From Polaromonas sp. JS666 (GTDB taxonomy: Bacteria; Pseudomonadota; Gammaproteobacteria; Burkholderiales; Burkholderiaceae_C): a stretch of DNA of 64,000 bases. The position numbers and the translations under genes are program-made. The notes under the pieces were generated by a model. The model was not told the origin of the DNA. It was given only the letters and a program-made list of their open reading frames with translations, and made no database searches. Positions 36,819-46,178 of the stretch are shown here, piece after piece (position 1 is the stretch's first letter; each line of letters begins with the position of its first letter). The stretch covers positions 1 through 64,000 of the forward strand of contig NC_007948.1 in NCBI RefSeq assembly GCF_000013865.1, written 5' to 3'.

Positions 36819-37312
36819 GAAGGGGACTCCGGATTAGAAATAATTGCGCTGACGTGGAAAGTGGGCGGTGGTGCTGCTTGTCTTGCTCCTTCTCCCTCTG
36901 GGAGAGGGAGCAAGAGAGGGAAAGCGGCCTTTCCATTCGCCATAAAACCCGGCTTCGCGCAGTTTGGCCCGGAAGGTGTCGGAGGCGACGGGAGAAGGGG
37001 CGTGGGACATGAAGGGAACTCCGGATTAAAAATAATTACGCTGAAGTGAGAGTGGGGCGGCTTGTCTTGCTCCTTCTCCCACTGGGAGAAGGTGGGGATG
37101 AGGGCTTCTTCGCATGGGGCGGGGCCTGGTCAACCGCCGCTGGCCCTCACCCCTGCCCTCTCCCAGCGGGAGAGGGAGCAAGAGAGCGCTCGAAAACCTA
37201 CGCCAGCTTGCCGACCGACTGCTCCAACAGGCCCCAGGCCTCGTCGCCGAAGCGGCCCTTCCACTCGCCATAAAACCCGGCTTCGCGCAGCTTGGCCCGG
37301 AAGCTGTCGGAG
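36793..37312. repeat. Tandem duplication of the dctQM 5' end, spacer and dctP 3' end
   Basis: Unit 1 begins at 36793 (GCGACGGGAGAAGGGGCGTG) and unit 2 at 36985 with the same sequence, 192 bp later. Each unit runs from the first codons of dctQM through its ribosome site, an A/T-rich spacer and CTCTCCC/GGGAGAG hairpins to the end of dctP (36921-36984 in unit 1, 37249-37312 in unit 2). Unit 2 also has extra hairpin repeats in its spacer. The dctP piece of unit 1 is the duplicated, non-functional one. Confidence 0.85.
36834..37010 (-). pseudogene. Chimeric mini-ORF, dctQM start fused in frame to dctP end
   Basis: From ATG 37010 the frame reads MSHAPSPVA (start of DctQM), then directly SDTFRAKLREAGFYGEWKGRF (end of DctP), then a tail from the hairpin repeat, to TAA 36834: 58 codons. 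The ribosome site CGGAGTTCCC is the duplicated dctQM site. It arose at the junction of the 192-bp duplication and may be translated, but a function is unlikely. Confidence 0.6.
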
Positions 37313-38217
37313 GCCGGCCGGTTGATGGCTAGGCCCTTGGACTGCAGGTCGGCGGCGACGGTTTCGTTGAGCTTCTTGATGTCGTCGCGCTGCTGCAGGC
37401 CAGCTTCATTGATGGCGCGCGCCACGATGGTTTTCAGGTCGGCGGGCAGTTTTTCCCAGGCGCGGCCGTTGGCGATGAACCAGTAGCCATCCCAGATGTG
37501 GTTGGTCATCGAGCAGAACTTCTGCACTTCGTACAGCTTGGCCACCTGGATGATGGGCAGCGGGTTTTCCTGGGCGTCGACGATCTTGGTCTGCAGCGAG
37601 GAATACACCTCGCTGAACTGCAGGCTGGCCGGCGCGGCGCCCAGGCCCTTGAACATCGAGATCGACAGCGGGCTGACCGGCACGCGGATCTTCAGGCCGT
37701 CCATGTCTTTCGCGCTGGTGACGGGTGCCTTGCTGCTGGTGGTCTGGCGGAAACCGTTGTCCCACATTTTTTCAAACGCATACAGCCGTGACTTGCTGAT
37801 GGCCTCACGCACATGCGCGCCCAGCTTGCCGTCCATCGCGCCCCAGACCTGGTTGTAGTCGGAGAACGCAAAGCCGACGGCATTGATGGCCGCCACCGGC
37901 ACCAGCGTGGCGATGACCAGCGCCGAGGGCGTGAAGAACTCGATGCCGCCGGAGCGCACCTGCGCCAGCATGTCGGTGTCACCGCCGAGCTGGTTGTTCG
38001 GGAAGATCTTGATCTCGACCCGGCCGTTCGTTTCTTTCAGGATGCGGTCGGCGGCCTGCTGGGCGCGGATGTTCAGCGGATGGGTGACGGGCAGGTTGTT
38101 GCCGTATTTGTAGGAAAACTCGGCGGCGCGCGCCATCGAGGGCAGGGCTGCGGCAATGCCGGCCGCAGGGACGGCGGACAGGGTGCGCAGGACGCTGCGG
38201 CGGGTGACTTCGGTCAT
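37198..38217 (-). CDS. TRAP transporter substrate-binding protein (DctP)
   Basis: A 339-residue periplasmic binding protein. It has a signal peptide with a twin-Arg-like start (TRRSVLR, residues 5-11) and cleavage near AARA-AEF; the DctP fold follows, with the conserved Arg region around LKIRVPVSP and the KFCSMTNHIWDGYW segment. It would deliver an acid sugar or keto acid to DctQM. First gene of the operon after the LacI-type regulator's divergent promoter. The binding preference cannot be read from sequence. Confidence 0.93.
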   Translation of the reverse strand: MTEVTRRSVLRTLSAVPAAGIAAALPSMARAAEFSYKYGNNLPVTHPLNIRAQQAADRILKETNGRVEIKIFPNNQLGGDTDMLAQVRSGGIEFFTPSALVIATLVPVAAINAVGFAFSDYNQVWGAMDGKLGAHVREAISKSRLYAFEKMWDNGFRQTTSSKAPVTSAKDMDGLKIRVPVSPLSISMFKGLGAAPASLQFSEVYSSLQTKIVDAQENPLPIIQVAKLYEVQKFCSMTNHIWDGYWFIANGRAWEKLPADLKTIVARAINEAGLQQRDDIKKLNETVAADLQSKGLAINRPASDSFRAKLREAGFYGEWKGRFGDEAWGLLEQSVGKLA

Positions 38218-38234
38218 GGTTGTCTCCAGTTTTG

Positions 38235-38332
38235 TTTTGATGCGTTTTGATGCATCATCGGGTGAAAGTCACGCAACGATAGGCGTTGAGTGGTGAAGCG
38301 TCAAACAAGAAAAATGATGGATTTTGATGTAT
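38235..38332. promoter_or_regulatory. Operator-like repeats between dctP and the LacI-type gene
   Basis: TTTTGATGC occurs at 38235-38243 and 38245-38253; the second runs into the perfect palindrome TGATGCATCA (38248-38257). A third TTTTGATG lies at 38322-38329, just before the regulator's start. This pattern fits a LacI-family operator that controls both divergent units. Confidence 0.55.
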
Positions 38333-39395
38333 GAGGGTTATCCCTGACGAAACGAAAGACCAGCCACAACGGGCGCGTGTGGCCGATATTGCGCGGGCCG
38401 CCAAGGTCTCCACCGCGACGGTGGACCGCGTGCTGAACCGGCGGCCTGGCGTGCGTGATGCTACTGCGCAGAAGGTGCTGAAGGTGGCCGCGGAACTGGA
38501 TTACCTGCCGGAAACAGGCCTTTACGCGGCACTCGCGGCAGCGCCGATGCGGTTGACGTTTTTGCTGCCCGATGGCAGCAACCGCTTTATCCGCATGCTG
38601 GGAGACACCGTGGGCTATTCGCAGGAGCACCTGACGCCCTTCAACGTCAAGTGCCGCACCGAACTGTTTGAGAGCTTCAACCCGCAGCAGCTGGCCGCCA
38701 GCCTGCTCAAGCACGGGCAGCGCAGCGACGGCATCGCCTTCATGGCGCTGGAGCACCCGGCGGTGCGCGAGGCCGTGAGTGTGCTGGCCGACAGGGGCGT
38801 GCCCACCATCACACTGATCTCGGACCTGTCGGGCTCGCGGCGTGCCGGTTACGTCGGGCTGGACAACCGTGCGGCCGGCCGCACGGCGGGCTACCTGGTC
38901 GGGCGCTTCATAGCCCCCGGCGCGCGCGGCGGCAAGGTGGCGCTGATCGCCGGCTCGCTGAGCTACCGCGCGCATGAGGAACGCGAAGCCGGTTTCCTGC
39001 ACGTGATCGAAGAGATGTTTCCTACGCTGCAGGTGGTGGGCCTGCGCGAAGGGCAGGACGACGCGCAGAAGAACTATGAGCAAACCCGCACCCTGCTGGA
39101 ACAGTACCCCGACCTGGCGGGCATTTACAACATAGGCGGTGCGTCGGATGGCGTGGCACGCGCGCTGAAAGAGATGGGGCGCGAGCACAAGGTGGTGTTC
39201 ATCGGCCATGGCCTGACGCCGGACACGCGCGCCATGCTGATCGACGGCAGCATGGACGCGGTGATCACGCAAAGCCCGCAGTCCGCCATGATGAGCTGTG
39301 TGCGCATGTTCACCAATCTGCGCGACAAGCGCGACGTGATGAGTGGCGTGGATGCCGTGCGCAGCCAGGTGATATTCAGGGAAAACCTGCCTTAG
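38331..39395 (+). CDS. LacI family transcriptional regulator
   Basis: A 354-residue repressor: N-terminal helix-turn-helix with hinge (VADIARAAKVSTATVDRVLNRRPGVR, residues about 17-43, in two parts) and a periplasmic-binding-protein-like effector domain. It is transcribed away from the TRAP, VOC, RuBisCO-like and kinase operon, so it probably controls that operon in response to an acid sugar or pathway intermediate. Operator-like repeats lie in the 113-bp divergent gap and overlap its own start. Confidence 0.92.
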   Translation: MRVIPDETKDQPQRARVADIARAAKVSTATVDRVLNRRPGVRDATAQKVLKVAAELDYLPETGLYAALAAAPMRLTFLLPDGSNRFIRMLGDTVGYSQEHLTPFNVKCRTELFESFNPQQLAASLLKHGQRSDGIAFMALEHPAVREAVSVLADRGVPTITLISDLSGSRRAGYVGLDNRAAGRTAGYLVGRFIAPGARGGKVALIAGSLSYRAHEEREAGFLHVIEEMFPTLQVVGLREGQDDAQKNYEQTRTLLEQYPDLAGIYNIGGASDGVARALKEMGREHKVVFIGHGLTPDTRAMLIDGSMDAVITQSPQSAMMSCVRMFTNLRDKRDVMSGVDAVRSQVIFRENLP

Positions 39396-39485
39396 CCAAT
39401 AGTGCACGGGCGTTGCCAGCTATCAATTCGGTAGTAACCCCGGCCACTTGCCGGATTTCGCTGCCGTGCATACAATGGCCAAAGC

Positions 39486-41579
<2,094 letters not shown>

Positions 41580-41589
41580 TGATTTCGCC

Positions 41590-41720
41590 CCCGGTTTATC
41601 TCCTCTCCCTCTGGGAGAGGATTAAGGTGAGGGCTCCCTGGGCCCGAAATTAAATGAAGTTGTTTCTTTTCATGTGCCGTCGGCCCTCACCCCCGCCCTC
41701 TCCCGGCAGGAGAGGGAGTA
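41590..41720. repeat. CTCTCCC/GGGAGAG hairpin repeats between thiC and thiO
   Basis: Two units, TCCTCTCCCTCTGGGAGAGGA (about 41598-41618 in two arms) and CCCTCTCCCGGCAGGAGAGGG near 41696-41716, each form hairpins and are joined by GTGAGGGC/GCCCTCAC arms. The same kind of unit lies in the TRAP operon spacers. It is a REP-like dispersed repeat. Confidence 0.65.
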
Positions 41721-41739
41721 AGGCAGAAATACTTTCACT

Positions 41740-42801
41740 ATGAGCACTCCTCACATCGGTATCGCAGGCGCAGGCCTGGCCGGCCGCACGCTGGCCTGGC
41801 GCCTGTTGCGCGCCGGCTGCCGCGTGAGCCTGTTCGACGCGCGCCTGCGCGATGACCAGGCCACCGCGTCCATGACGGCGGCGGCCATGCTCTCTCCGCT
41901 GGCCGAGCTGGCGGTGTCGGACGAGGTGGTGTTTGCGCTGGGCCAGCGCTCCATGCAGCTGTGGCCGCGCTGGATCGCGGAGCTGGCGGCCACGGGCGCA
42001 CCGCCGGTGTATTTCCGCCAGCAGGGCACGCTGGTGGTGGCGCACGCACCCGACCAGGCCTCGCTGGAACACTTCACGCGCCTGCTGCATCACAAGCTGC
42101 CCGAGGCCTGCCGCGCGCAGGTGCACACGCTCGACAGTGCGTCGCTCGCGCAGTACGAGCCGGCGCTGGCCGGGCGTTTTGGCGGCGGCCTGTTTCTGGA
42201 AAGCGAGGGCCAGCTGGCCAATGACCAGCTGATGGCGGCGCTGGCGGCGCAGATCGATGCGCTGGGCTGCCACTGGCATGAAGGGCAGCGGGTGGACCGC
42301 CTGGCGCCGCATTTCATCAGCTGCGCCGGCGCCAACTACACCGTCGATGTGGCGGTGGATGCCCGCGGCGTGGGCAGCCAGGCGGCATGGCCGCAATTGC
42401 GCGGCGTGCGTGGCGAGGTGCTCACGGTGGAATGCCCGGGCGTGACGCTGCAGCGCCCGGTGCGCCTGATGCATCCGCGCTACCAGCTTTATGTGGCACC
42501 GCGCCCCGATCACCGTTTTGTGGTGGGCGCGACCGAGCTGGAGTCGGAAGACACCGGCGCCATGACCTTGCGCTCCATGCTGGAACTGGGCAGCGCCCTG
42601 CACAGCCTGCACCCGGCCTTTGGCGAGGCGCGTGTGGTGCGGCTGGCGGCGGCATTGCGGCCGGCTCTGGACGACCATCGCCCGGCGGTGGCCTTGCGCG
42701 ACGGTGTCTGGCATATCAACGGCCTGTACCGGCATGGCTATCTGTGTGCGCCTGCGCTGGTGGAGGAACTGGTCCATCAACTGCTGGAGAGCCCGGCATG
42801 A
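41740..42801 (+). CDS. thiO: FAD-dependent glycine oxidase-like ThiO
   Basis: ThiO oxidises glycine to the imine used by ThiG for the thiazole ring. The 353-residue protein begins with the dinucleotide motif IGIAGAGLAGRTLAWRLL, and has the DAO-family C-terminal block GVWHINGLYRHGYLCAPAL, in which GLYRHG is typical. Its stop overlaps the start of thiS (ATGA at 42798-42801), so the two are translationally coupled. Neighbour genes fix the assignment as ThiO rather than another amino-acid oxidase. Confidence 0.9.
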   Translation: MSTPHIGIAGAGLAGRTLAWRLLRAGCRVSLFDARLRDDQATASMTAAAMLSPLAELAVSDEVVFALGQRSMQLWPRWIAELAATGAPPVYFRQQGTLVVAHAPDQASLEHFTRLLHHKLPEACRAQVHTLDSASLAQYEPALAGRFGGGLFLESEGQLANDQLMAALAAQIDALGCHWHEGQRVDRLAPHFISCAGANYTVDVAVDARGVGSQAAWPQLRGVRGEVLTVECPGVTLQRPVRLMHPRYQLYVAPRPDHRFVVGATELESEDTGAMTLRSMLELGSALHSLHPAFGEARVVRLAAALRPALDDHRPAVALRDGVWHINGLYRHGYLCAPALVEELVHQLLESPA

Positions 42802-43016
42802 CGGTTATGAACTCTCTTGAAATTTCGCTGAACGGCAAACGCGTGGCCACCGAGGCGCCCACGCTGCAGGCGCTGCTGCTGGCGCAGGGCTACCCGCTGC
42901 AGGGCGCTTTCGCCTGTGCGATCAACAACACCTTTGTGCCGCGGCCGCAGTGGGCCGAACGCGCCTTGCAAAACGGTGACCGCATCGACGTGATCACACC
43001 GATAGCTGGAGGGTAG
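42798..43016 (+). CDS. thiS: Sulfur carrier protein ThiS
   Basis: ThiS is a small ubiquitin-like protein whose C-terminal thiocarboxylate gives sulfur to the thiazole. The 72-residue product ends in the required Gly-Gly (TPIAGG) and has the family core SLEISLNGKRV and FVPRPQWAERALQNGDRIDVI. ATG 42798 overlaps the thiO stop; ATG 42807 is an alternative that would shorten it by three residues. Confidence 0.95.
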   Translation: MTVMNSLEISLNGKRVATEAPTLQALLLAQGYPLQGAFACAINNTFVPRPQWAERALQNGDRIDVITPIAGG

Positions 43017-43025
43017 CTGTGGCAC

Positions 43026-43130
43026 ACCCCCGTCGGATGCTCACTGCGTGTAGCACCTTCCCCCCTTGCAGGGGGCGATGCCTGCGGACTGGCGGAGCCA
43101 GTTCCGCGGTGTCTGCTGGTATGGAACCGA
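43026..43130 (+). repeat. GC-rich dispersed repeat between thiS and thiG
   Basis: The order CACTGCGTGTAG, CCCCCCTTGCAGGGGGC, GCCTGCGG, CTGGCGGAGCCAG, TTCCGCGG, CTGCTGG matches the copies at 25.8-26.0 and 61.5 kb with substitutions. It fills most of the 132-bp gap between thiS and thiG and forms several hairpins. Confidence 0.65.
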
Positions 43131-43148
43131 ATCGATGGAGCAACTGAC

Positions 43149-43964
43149 ATGACGACAACCCCATCCGCTATCGCGCATGGCCAGCCTTGGACGGTCGCCG
43201 GCATCACGCTGCAAAGCCGGTTTTTTCTCGGCACTTCGCATTACCCGTCGCCGCAGGTCCTGAGCGAGGCTGTGGCGGCCTCCGGCACCGAGGTGCTGAC
43301 GGTCGGGTTGCGCCGGCTGCAGCCCGAAAGCGGCGGCGGCAACAGCTTCTGGCAGCGCATCCAGGCGCTGGGCTGCCACATGCTGCCCAACACGGCGGGC
43401 TGCCACAGCGCCGAAGAAGCCATCACGCTGGCGCAGATGGCGCGCGAGATTTTCGGCACCCCCTGGATCAAGCTGGAAGTCATCGGCGACGACTACACGC
43501 TGCAGCCCGACACGCAGGCCACCCTGCATGCGGCCAGCGTGCTGGCGCGCGAAGGCTTTGCGGTGTTTGCCTACACTACCGATGACCTGGTGATCGCCCA
43601 GCGCCTGCGCGACGCCGGCTGCGCGGCGGTGATGCCCTGGGCCGCACCGATTGGCACCGGCCGCGGGCCGCTGAACCCGTATGCGCTGGAAATGATGCGC
43701 CGCCGCCTGCCCGATGCGGTGCTGGTGGTGGACGCCGGGCTGGGCCGGCCTTCGCATGCGGCGCAGGTGATGGAGCTGGGCTTTGACGCCGTGCTGCTGA
43801 ACACCGCCGTGGCGCAGGCGGGTGACCCGGTGCGCATGGCCCGCGCATTTGCCGATGGTGTGGCCGCCGGCCGCGCCGCATATGAGTCGACGCCCATGCC
43901 CGAGCGCGCTGCGGCGCAAGCTTCCACTTCGACCGTGGGCGTGCCGTTTTGGCATGCGCCCTAG
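43149..43964 (+). CDS. thiG: Thiazole synthase ThiG
   Basis: ThiG forms the thiazole phosphate from deoxyxylulose phosphate, dehydroglycine and ThiS thiocarboxylate. The 271-residue TIM barrel has the active-site Lys in WIKLEVIGDD (K108), GCAAVMPWAAPIGTGRG for phosphate binding, and VDAGLGRPSHAAQVMELG. Length is typical. ATG 43149 follows a GGAG site. Fourth gene of the thi operon. Confidence 0.97.
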   Translation: MTTTPSAIAHGQPWTVAGITLQSRFFLGTSHYPSPQVLSEAVAASGTEVLTVGLRRLQPESGGGNSFWQRIQALGCHMLPNTAGCHSAEEAITLAQMAREIFGTPWIKLEVIGDDYTLQPDTQATLHAASVLAREGFAVFAYTTDDLVIAQRLRDAGCAAVMPWAAPIGTGRGPLNPYALEMMRRRLPDAVLVVDAGLGRPSHAAQVMELGFDAVLLNTAVAQAGDPVRMARAFADGVAAGRAAYESTPMPERAAAQASTSTVGVPFWHAP

Positions 43965-44114
43965 GGGCAGCCATAAATCCGAATCTCGGGCGCATGGCGG
44001 CGTTGCGCGGTGCCCGGAATCCTCATGCACGCAAGTGCATTCCGGTGTCCTGCGCTCCGTGCGCCTTGCACTGCACTCCGATAATCGAATTTCTGACCGC
44101 CCCTTGAGACCACC
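43965..44114. repeat. Spacer with a diverged inverted-repeat element, thiG to thiE
   Basis: The 150-bp gap contains the core GGCGGCGTTGC and GCGCCTTGC found in the elements at 18.2 and 29.2 kb, a central hairpin (CCGGAAT...GCAC-GCAA-GTGC...ATTCCGG), and weak outer symmetry (AGGGGC against GCCCCT). It seems to be a degraded member of that family. Confidence 0.5.
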
Positions 44115-44762
44115 ATGAATACAGACGCTTTTGCTCCATTGACCGGCCCCATCGGCTTTTACCCCGTGGTGCCCGATGCCGCCTGGGTGCAGCGTCTGCT
44201 GGGCTGGGGTGTGCGTACCATCCAGCTGCGCATCAAGGCGGCGGACCACACGCCGGCCGAGATCGAGCGCGAAGTGCGCGCGGCGGTCGAGGCCGGGCGC
44301 GCCGTGCCGGGCGCGCAGGTCTTCATCAACGACCACTGGCAGCTGGCGCTGGCCGCCGGCGCCTATGGCGTGCACCTGGGCCAGGAAGACCTGAGCATGG
44401 CGGAGGCGGACCTCAATGCCCTGCGCAAGGCGGGTGTGCGGCTGGGCCTGAGCACGCACACGCCGGCCGAGCTGGCGCGTGCCCATGCGGTGCAGCCCTC
44501 CTACCTGGCGATCGGTCCGGTCTACCCGACCCTGCTCAAGGTCATGCCCTACGAGCCGGTGGGCCTGGAGCGCCTCAAGGAATGGGCGCTGCGGGCCGTA
44601 CCGTATTCCGTGGTGGCGATAGGCGGCATTTCGCTGGCACGCTTGCCTGGCGTGATAGCCTGCGGCGTGGATGGCGTGGCGGTGGTCAGCGCGGTGACGC
44701 AGGCGGCTGACCCCGAGCAGGCCACCAGGCAGGCACTCGCCCTCTTTGACGCGCCCGCTTGA
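44115..44762 (+). CDS. thiE: Thiamine-phosphate synthase ThiE
   Basis: ThiE couples the pyrimidine and thiazole halves into thiamine phosphate. The 215-residue TIM-barrel protein has VRTIQLRIK at the start of the barrel, VFINDHWQLALAAGAYGVHLGQEDL, GLSTHTPAELARA, AIGPVYPT and AIGGISLARL. Last gene of the thi operon. Its stop codon lies inside an Fnr-type palindrome. Confidence 0.95.
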   Translation: MNTDAFAPLTGPIGFYPVVPDAAWVQRLLGWGVRTIQLRIKAADHTPAEIEREVRAAVEAGRAVPGAQVFINDHWQLALAAGAYGVHLGQEDLSMAEADLNALRKAGVRLGLSTHTPAELARAHAVQPSYLAIGPVYPTLLKVMPYEPVGLERLKEWALRAVPYSVVAIGGISLARLPGVIACGVDGVAVVSAVTQAADPEQATRQALALFDAPA

Positions 44763-44772
44763 TGTGAATCAA
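44759..44772. promoter_or_regulatory. Fnr-type box upstream of the hemerythrin gene
   Basis: TTGATGTGAATCAA is a perfect TTGAT-N4-ATCAA palindrome. Its centre is at 44765.5; a start site 41.5 bp downstream would fall near 44807, with GATGCT (44795-44800) as a weak -10, before the hemerythrin ATG at 44836. This is the geometry of a class II Fnr-activated promoter. Confidence 0.75.
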
Positions 44773-44835
44773 GGTGCGCCCGCCTGAGTGGTGGGATGCT
44801 GGGTGCCACTGAGTTTGTTCTGGGGAAAGACGATC

Positions 44836-45432
44836 ATGGCCTACGCAACCCTGCGCATCATTCGCGACGAGCACGCTGCCTTGTCCGCTGTACTTAAATC
44901 CCTGCTGATGATGCTGGATCGCGGGCCCGGCGATGCGCCGGAAACGTTTTTCGACGTGCTGCGCGCTATGCTGTTTTACATTGATGAGTTCCCGGAGCGG
45001 CAGCACCATCCCAAGGAATCGGATTTGTTGTTTCCCAAGGTCGTGCGGGGCGCACCGGAGACGATGGAGGCAGTGGCGCGCCTGGAGCACGACCACCTGA
45101 ACGGTGAGATGGCGGTGCGTGCGCTTCAGCACCAGTTGATCGCGTGGGAACTGCTGGGCGAGGCGCGCAGGCCGGCATTCGAGACAGCTGCGCGCGCGTA
45201 TGTGGCGTTTTACCTGGAGCATATGAAGCTTGAAGAAACCGTGATCCTGCCTGCGGCCGAGAAAGCCCTGAACGCCGCCGACTGGCACGAACTGGATGCC
45301 GTTTTTGGCACCAACCGGGATCCGCTGACCGGGTCCTACCCGCATGACCCGGCCTATGACCGTTTGTTTACCCGCATCGTCATGAAAACCCCCGCGCCCA
45401 TCGGGCTGGGGCCTTCTTCCGTCAACGCCTGA
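44836..45432 (+). CDS. Hemerythrin HHE cation-binding domain protein
   Basis: A 198-residue protein with the four-helix hemerythrin fold. Metal-ligand His and Glu are seen in IIRDEHAALSA, QHHPKESDLLFP, LEHDHLNGE and LEHMKLEETVILP, consistent with a di-iron site. Such proteins bind oxygen or nitric oxide, or help repair iron centres. ATG 44836 is chosen, with GGGGAAAG upstream; an earlier ATG at 44788 would overlap the promoter. A perfect Fnr box lies 64 bp upstream, so expression is probably raised at low oxygen or with nitric oxide. Confidence 0.9.
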   Translation: MAYATLRIIRDEHAALSAVLKSLLMMLDRGPGDAPETFFDVLRAMLFYIDEFPERQHHPKESDLLFPKVVRGAPETMEAVARLEHDHLNGEMAVRALQHQLIAWELLGEARRPAFETAARAYVAFYLEHMKLEETVILPAAEKALNAADWHELDAVFGTNRDPLTGSYPHDPAYDRLFTRIVMKTPAPIGLGPSSVNA

Positions 45433-45479
45433 CAGCGCCTGAGGGCGCATATCCGGCGAGACGCTTCGGCAGCGGGGCC

Positions 45480-45866
45480 TTATTTGGCCGGCGCCGACGG
45501 TGCGGCCGGCATCTGGTCGATCATCATTTTCATCATGGTCTGCATCATTTCCATGCGTTTTTCCATCATCTGATGTCGAGCCTCCGGGTCGGCCGGCATG
45601 TCACGTGCGCGGTCCATCATCTGCATGCCTTCGTGCATGGACTTCATGTGTTCGGCGGCCAGCCTTTGGCGTTCCTCGGGCGTTTTGGCCGCCATCATTT
45701 TTTCGTGGACCTGGCGCATGGAGCCCATTTGCATGTCCATGCGCGCCATGGTGGTTTGACCAGGGCCGCCCATGCCCATACGCATGCCGGGGCCGGAGCT
45801 GCAAGCCGTCAGGGTGCCGGCTACCAGCAGCGCGGCGGCAAGTGGAATGAATCGTATAGAGGCCAT
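45480..45866 (-). CDS. Met-rich small lipoprotein
   Basis: A 128-residue protein with a lipoprotein signal (LAAALLVAGTLTAC, lipobox Cys 22) and a mature part very rich in Met, with many M-M, M-x-M and His-Met pairs (MRMGMGG, HEGMQMMDRARDM, MEMMQTMMKMMIDQM). Met clusters often bind Cu(I), but no function is shown. ATG 45866 gives the correct signal. A TTGAC-N4-GTCAA palindrome lies upstream. It is convergent with the hemerythrin gene. Confidence 0.75.
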   Translation of the reverse strand: MASIRFIPLAAALLVAGTLTACSSGPGMRMGMGGPGQTTMARMDMQMGSMRQVHEKMMAAKTPEERQRLAAEHMKSMHEGMQMMDRARDMPADPEARHQMMEKRMEMMQTMMKMMIDQMPAAPSAPAK

Positions 45867-45981
45867 GTGACGCTTTCGTGGGTTGAGACAGGGCAGGCAC
45901 CGCCCGATGGCCGGGCCCGAGGACGCGGCCCGCGAGTGCGGCAAGCTTGCATTCAATGTACTGCCCGGTTCCGAAAGCGTT

Positions 45982-45995
45982 TTGACCTGCGTCAA
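45982..45995. promoter_or_regulatory. Dnr/Fnr-type box upstream of the Met-rich lipoprotein gene
   Basis: TTGACCTGCGTCAA is a perfect palindrome of the Crp/Fnr-superfamily type TTGAC-N4-GTCAA, as bound by Dnr or Fnr proteins. On the minus strand a -10-like TACATT (45960-45955) lies where a start site 41.5 bp from the box centre would need it. Confidence 0.65.
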
Positions 45996-46042
45996 GGAGG
46001 ATGGCGTTGACGCGCACGAGCCAGGTCGGGGGGTTAAACGTC

Positions 46043-46076
46043 AAAAGGGCGGCCGGGCATCGAATGCCGGCCGCCC
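46043..46076 (-). terminator. Rho-independent terminator of the HAD-M20 operon
   Basis: GGGCGGCCGG (46047-46056) pairs with CCGGCCGCCC (46067-46076), extended by CAT/ATG around a one-base bulge. On the minus strand the stem is followed by TTTT. It lies about 100 bp beyond the M20 amidohydrolase stop. Confidence 0.8.
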
Positions 46077-46178
46077 CTGAAGGCTGGCGTGTCTGGCCTT
46101 GGCGCTGTTAATTTGCCTGATCCGGCGTGTTGAGCGGTGCATTGCGGCGCAGGCGCAAGGCTTGAAACTGGCTGCCGC

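Larger units (their letters stand above)
45867..46178. other. Intergenic region with a Crp/Fnr-type site and a terminator
   Basis: These 312 bp hold the upstream region of the Met-rich lipoprotein gene and the downstream end of the M20 amidohydrolase operon. The palindrome at 45982 and the terminator at 46043 are listed separately. No gene is supported. Confidence 0.6.

Noticed and set aside
34878..37049. A 723-codon open frame on the plus strand antisense to the VOC and TRAP genes
   Set aside because: Its sequence is His, Gln, Gly and Asp-rich shadow translation of the membrane-protein genes; the minus-strand TRAP proteins are clearly homologous to known families.
43187..43585. Alternative-frame open frame inside thiG
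   Set aside because: Arg/Ala/Gly-rich shadow of the thiG reading frame without ribosome site or homology.
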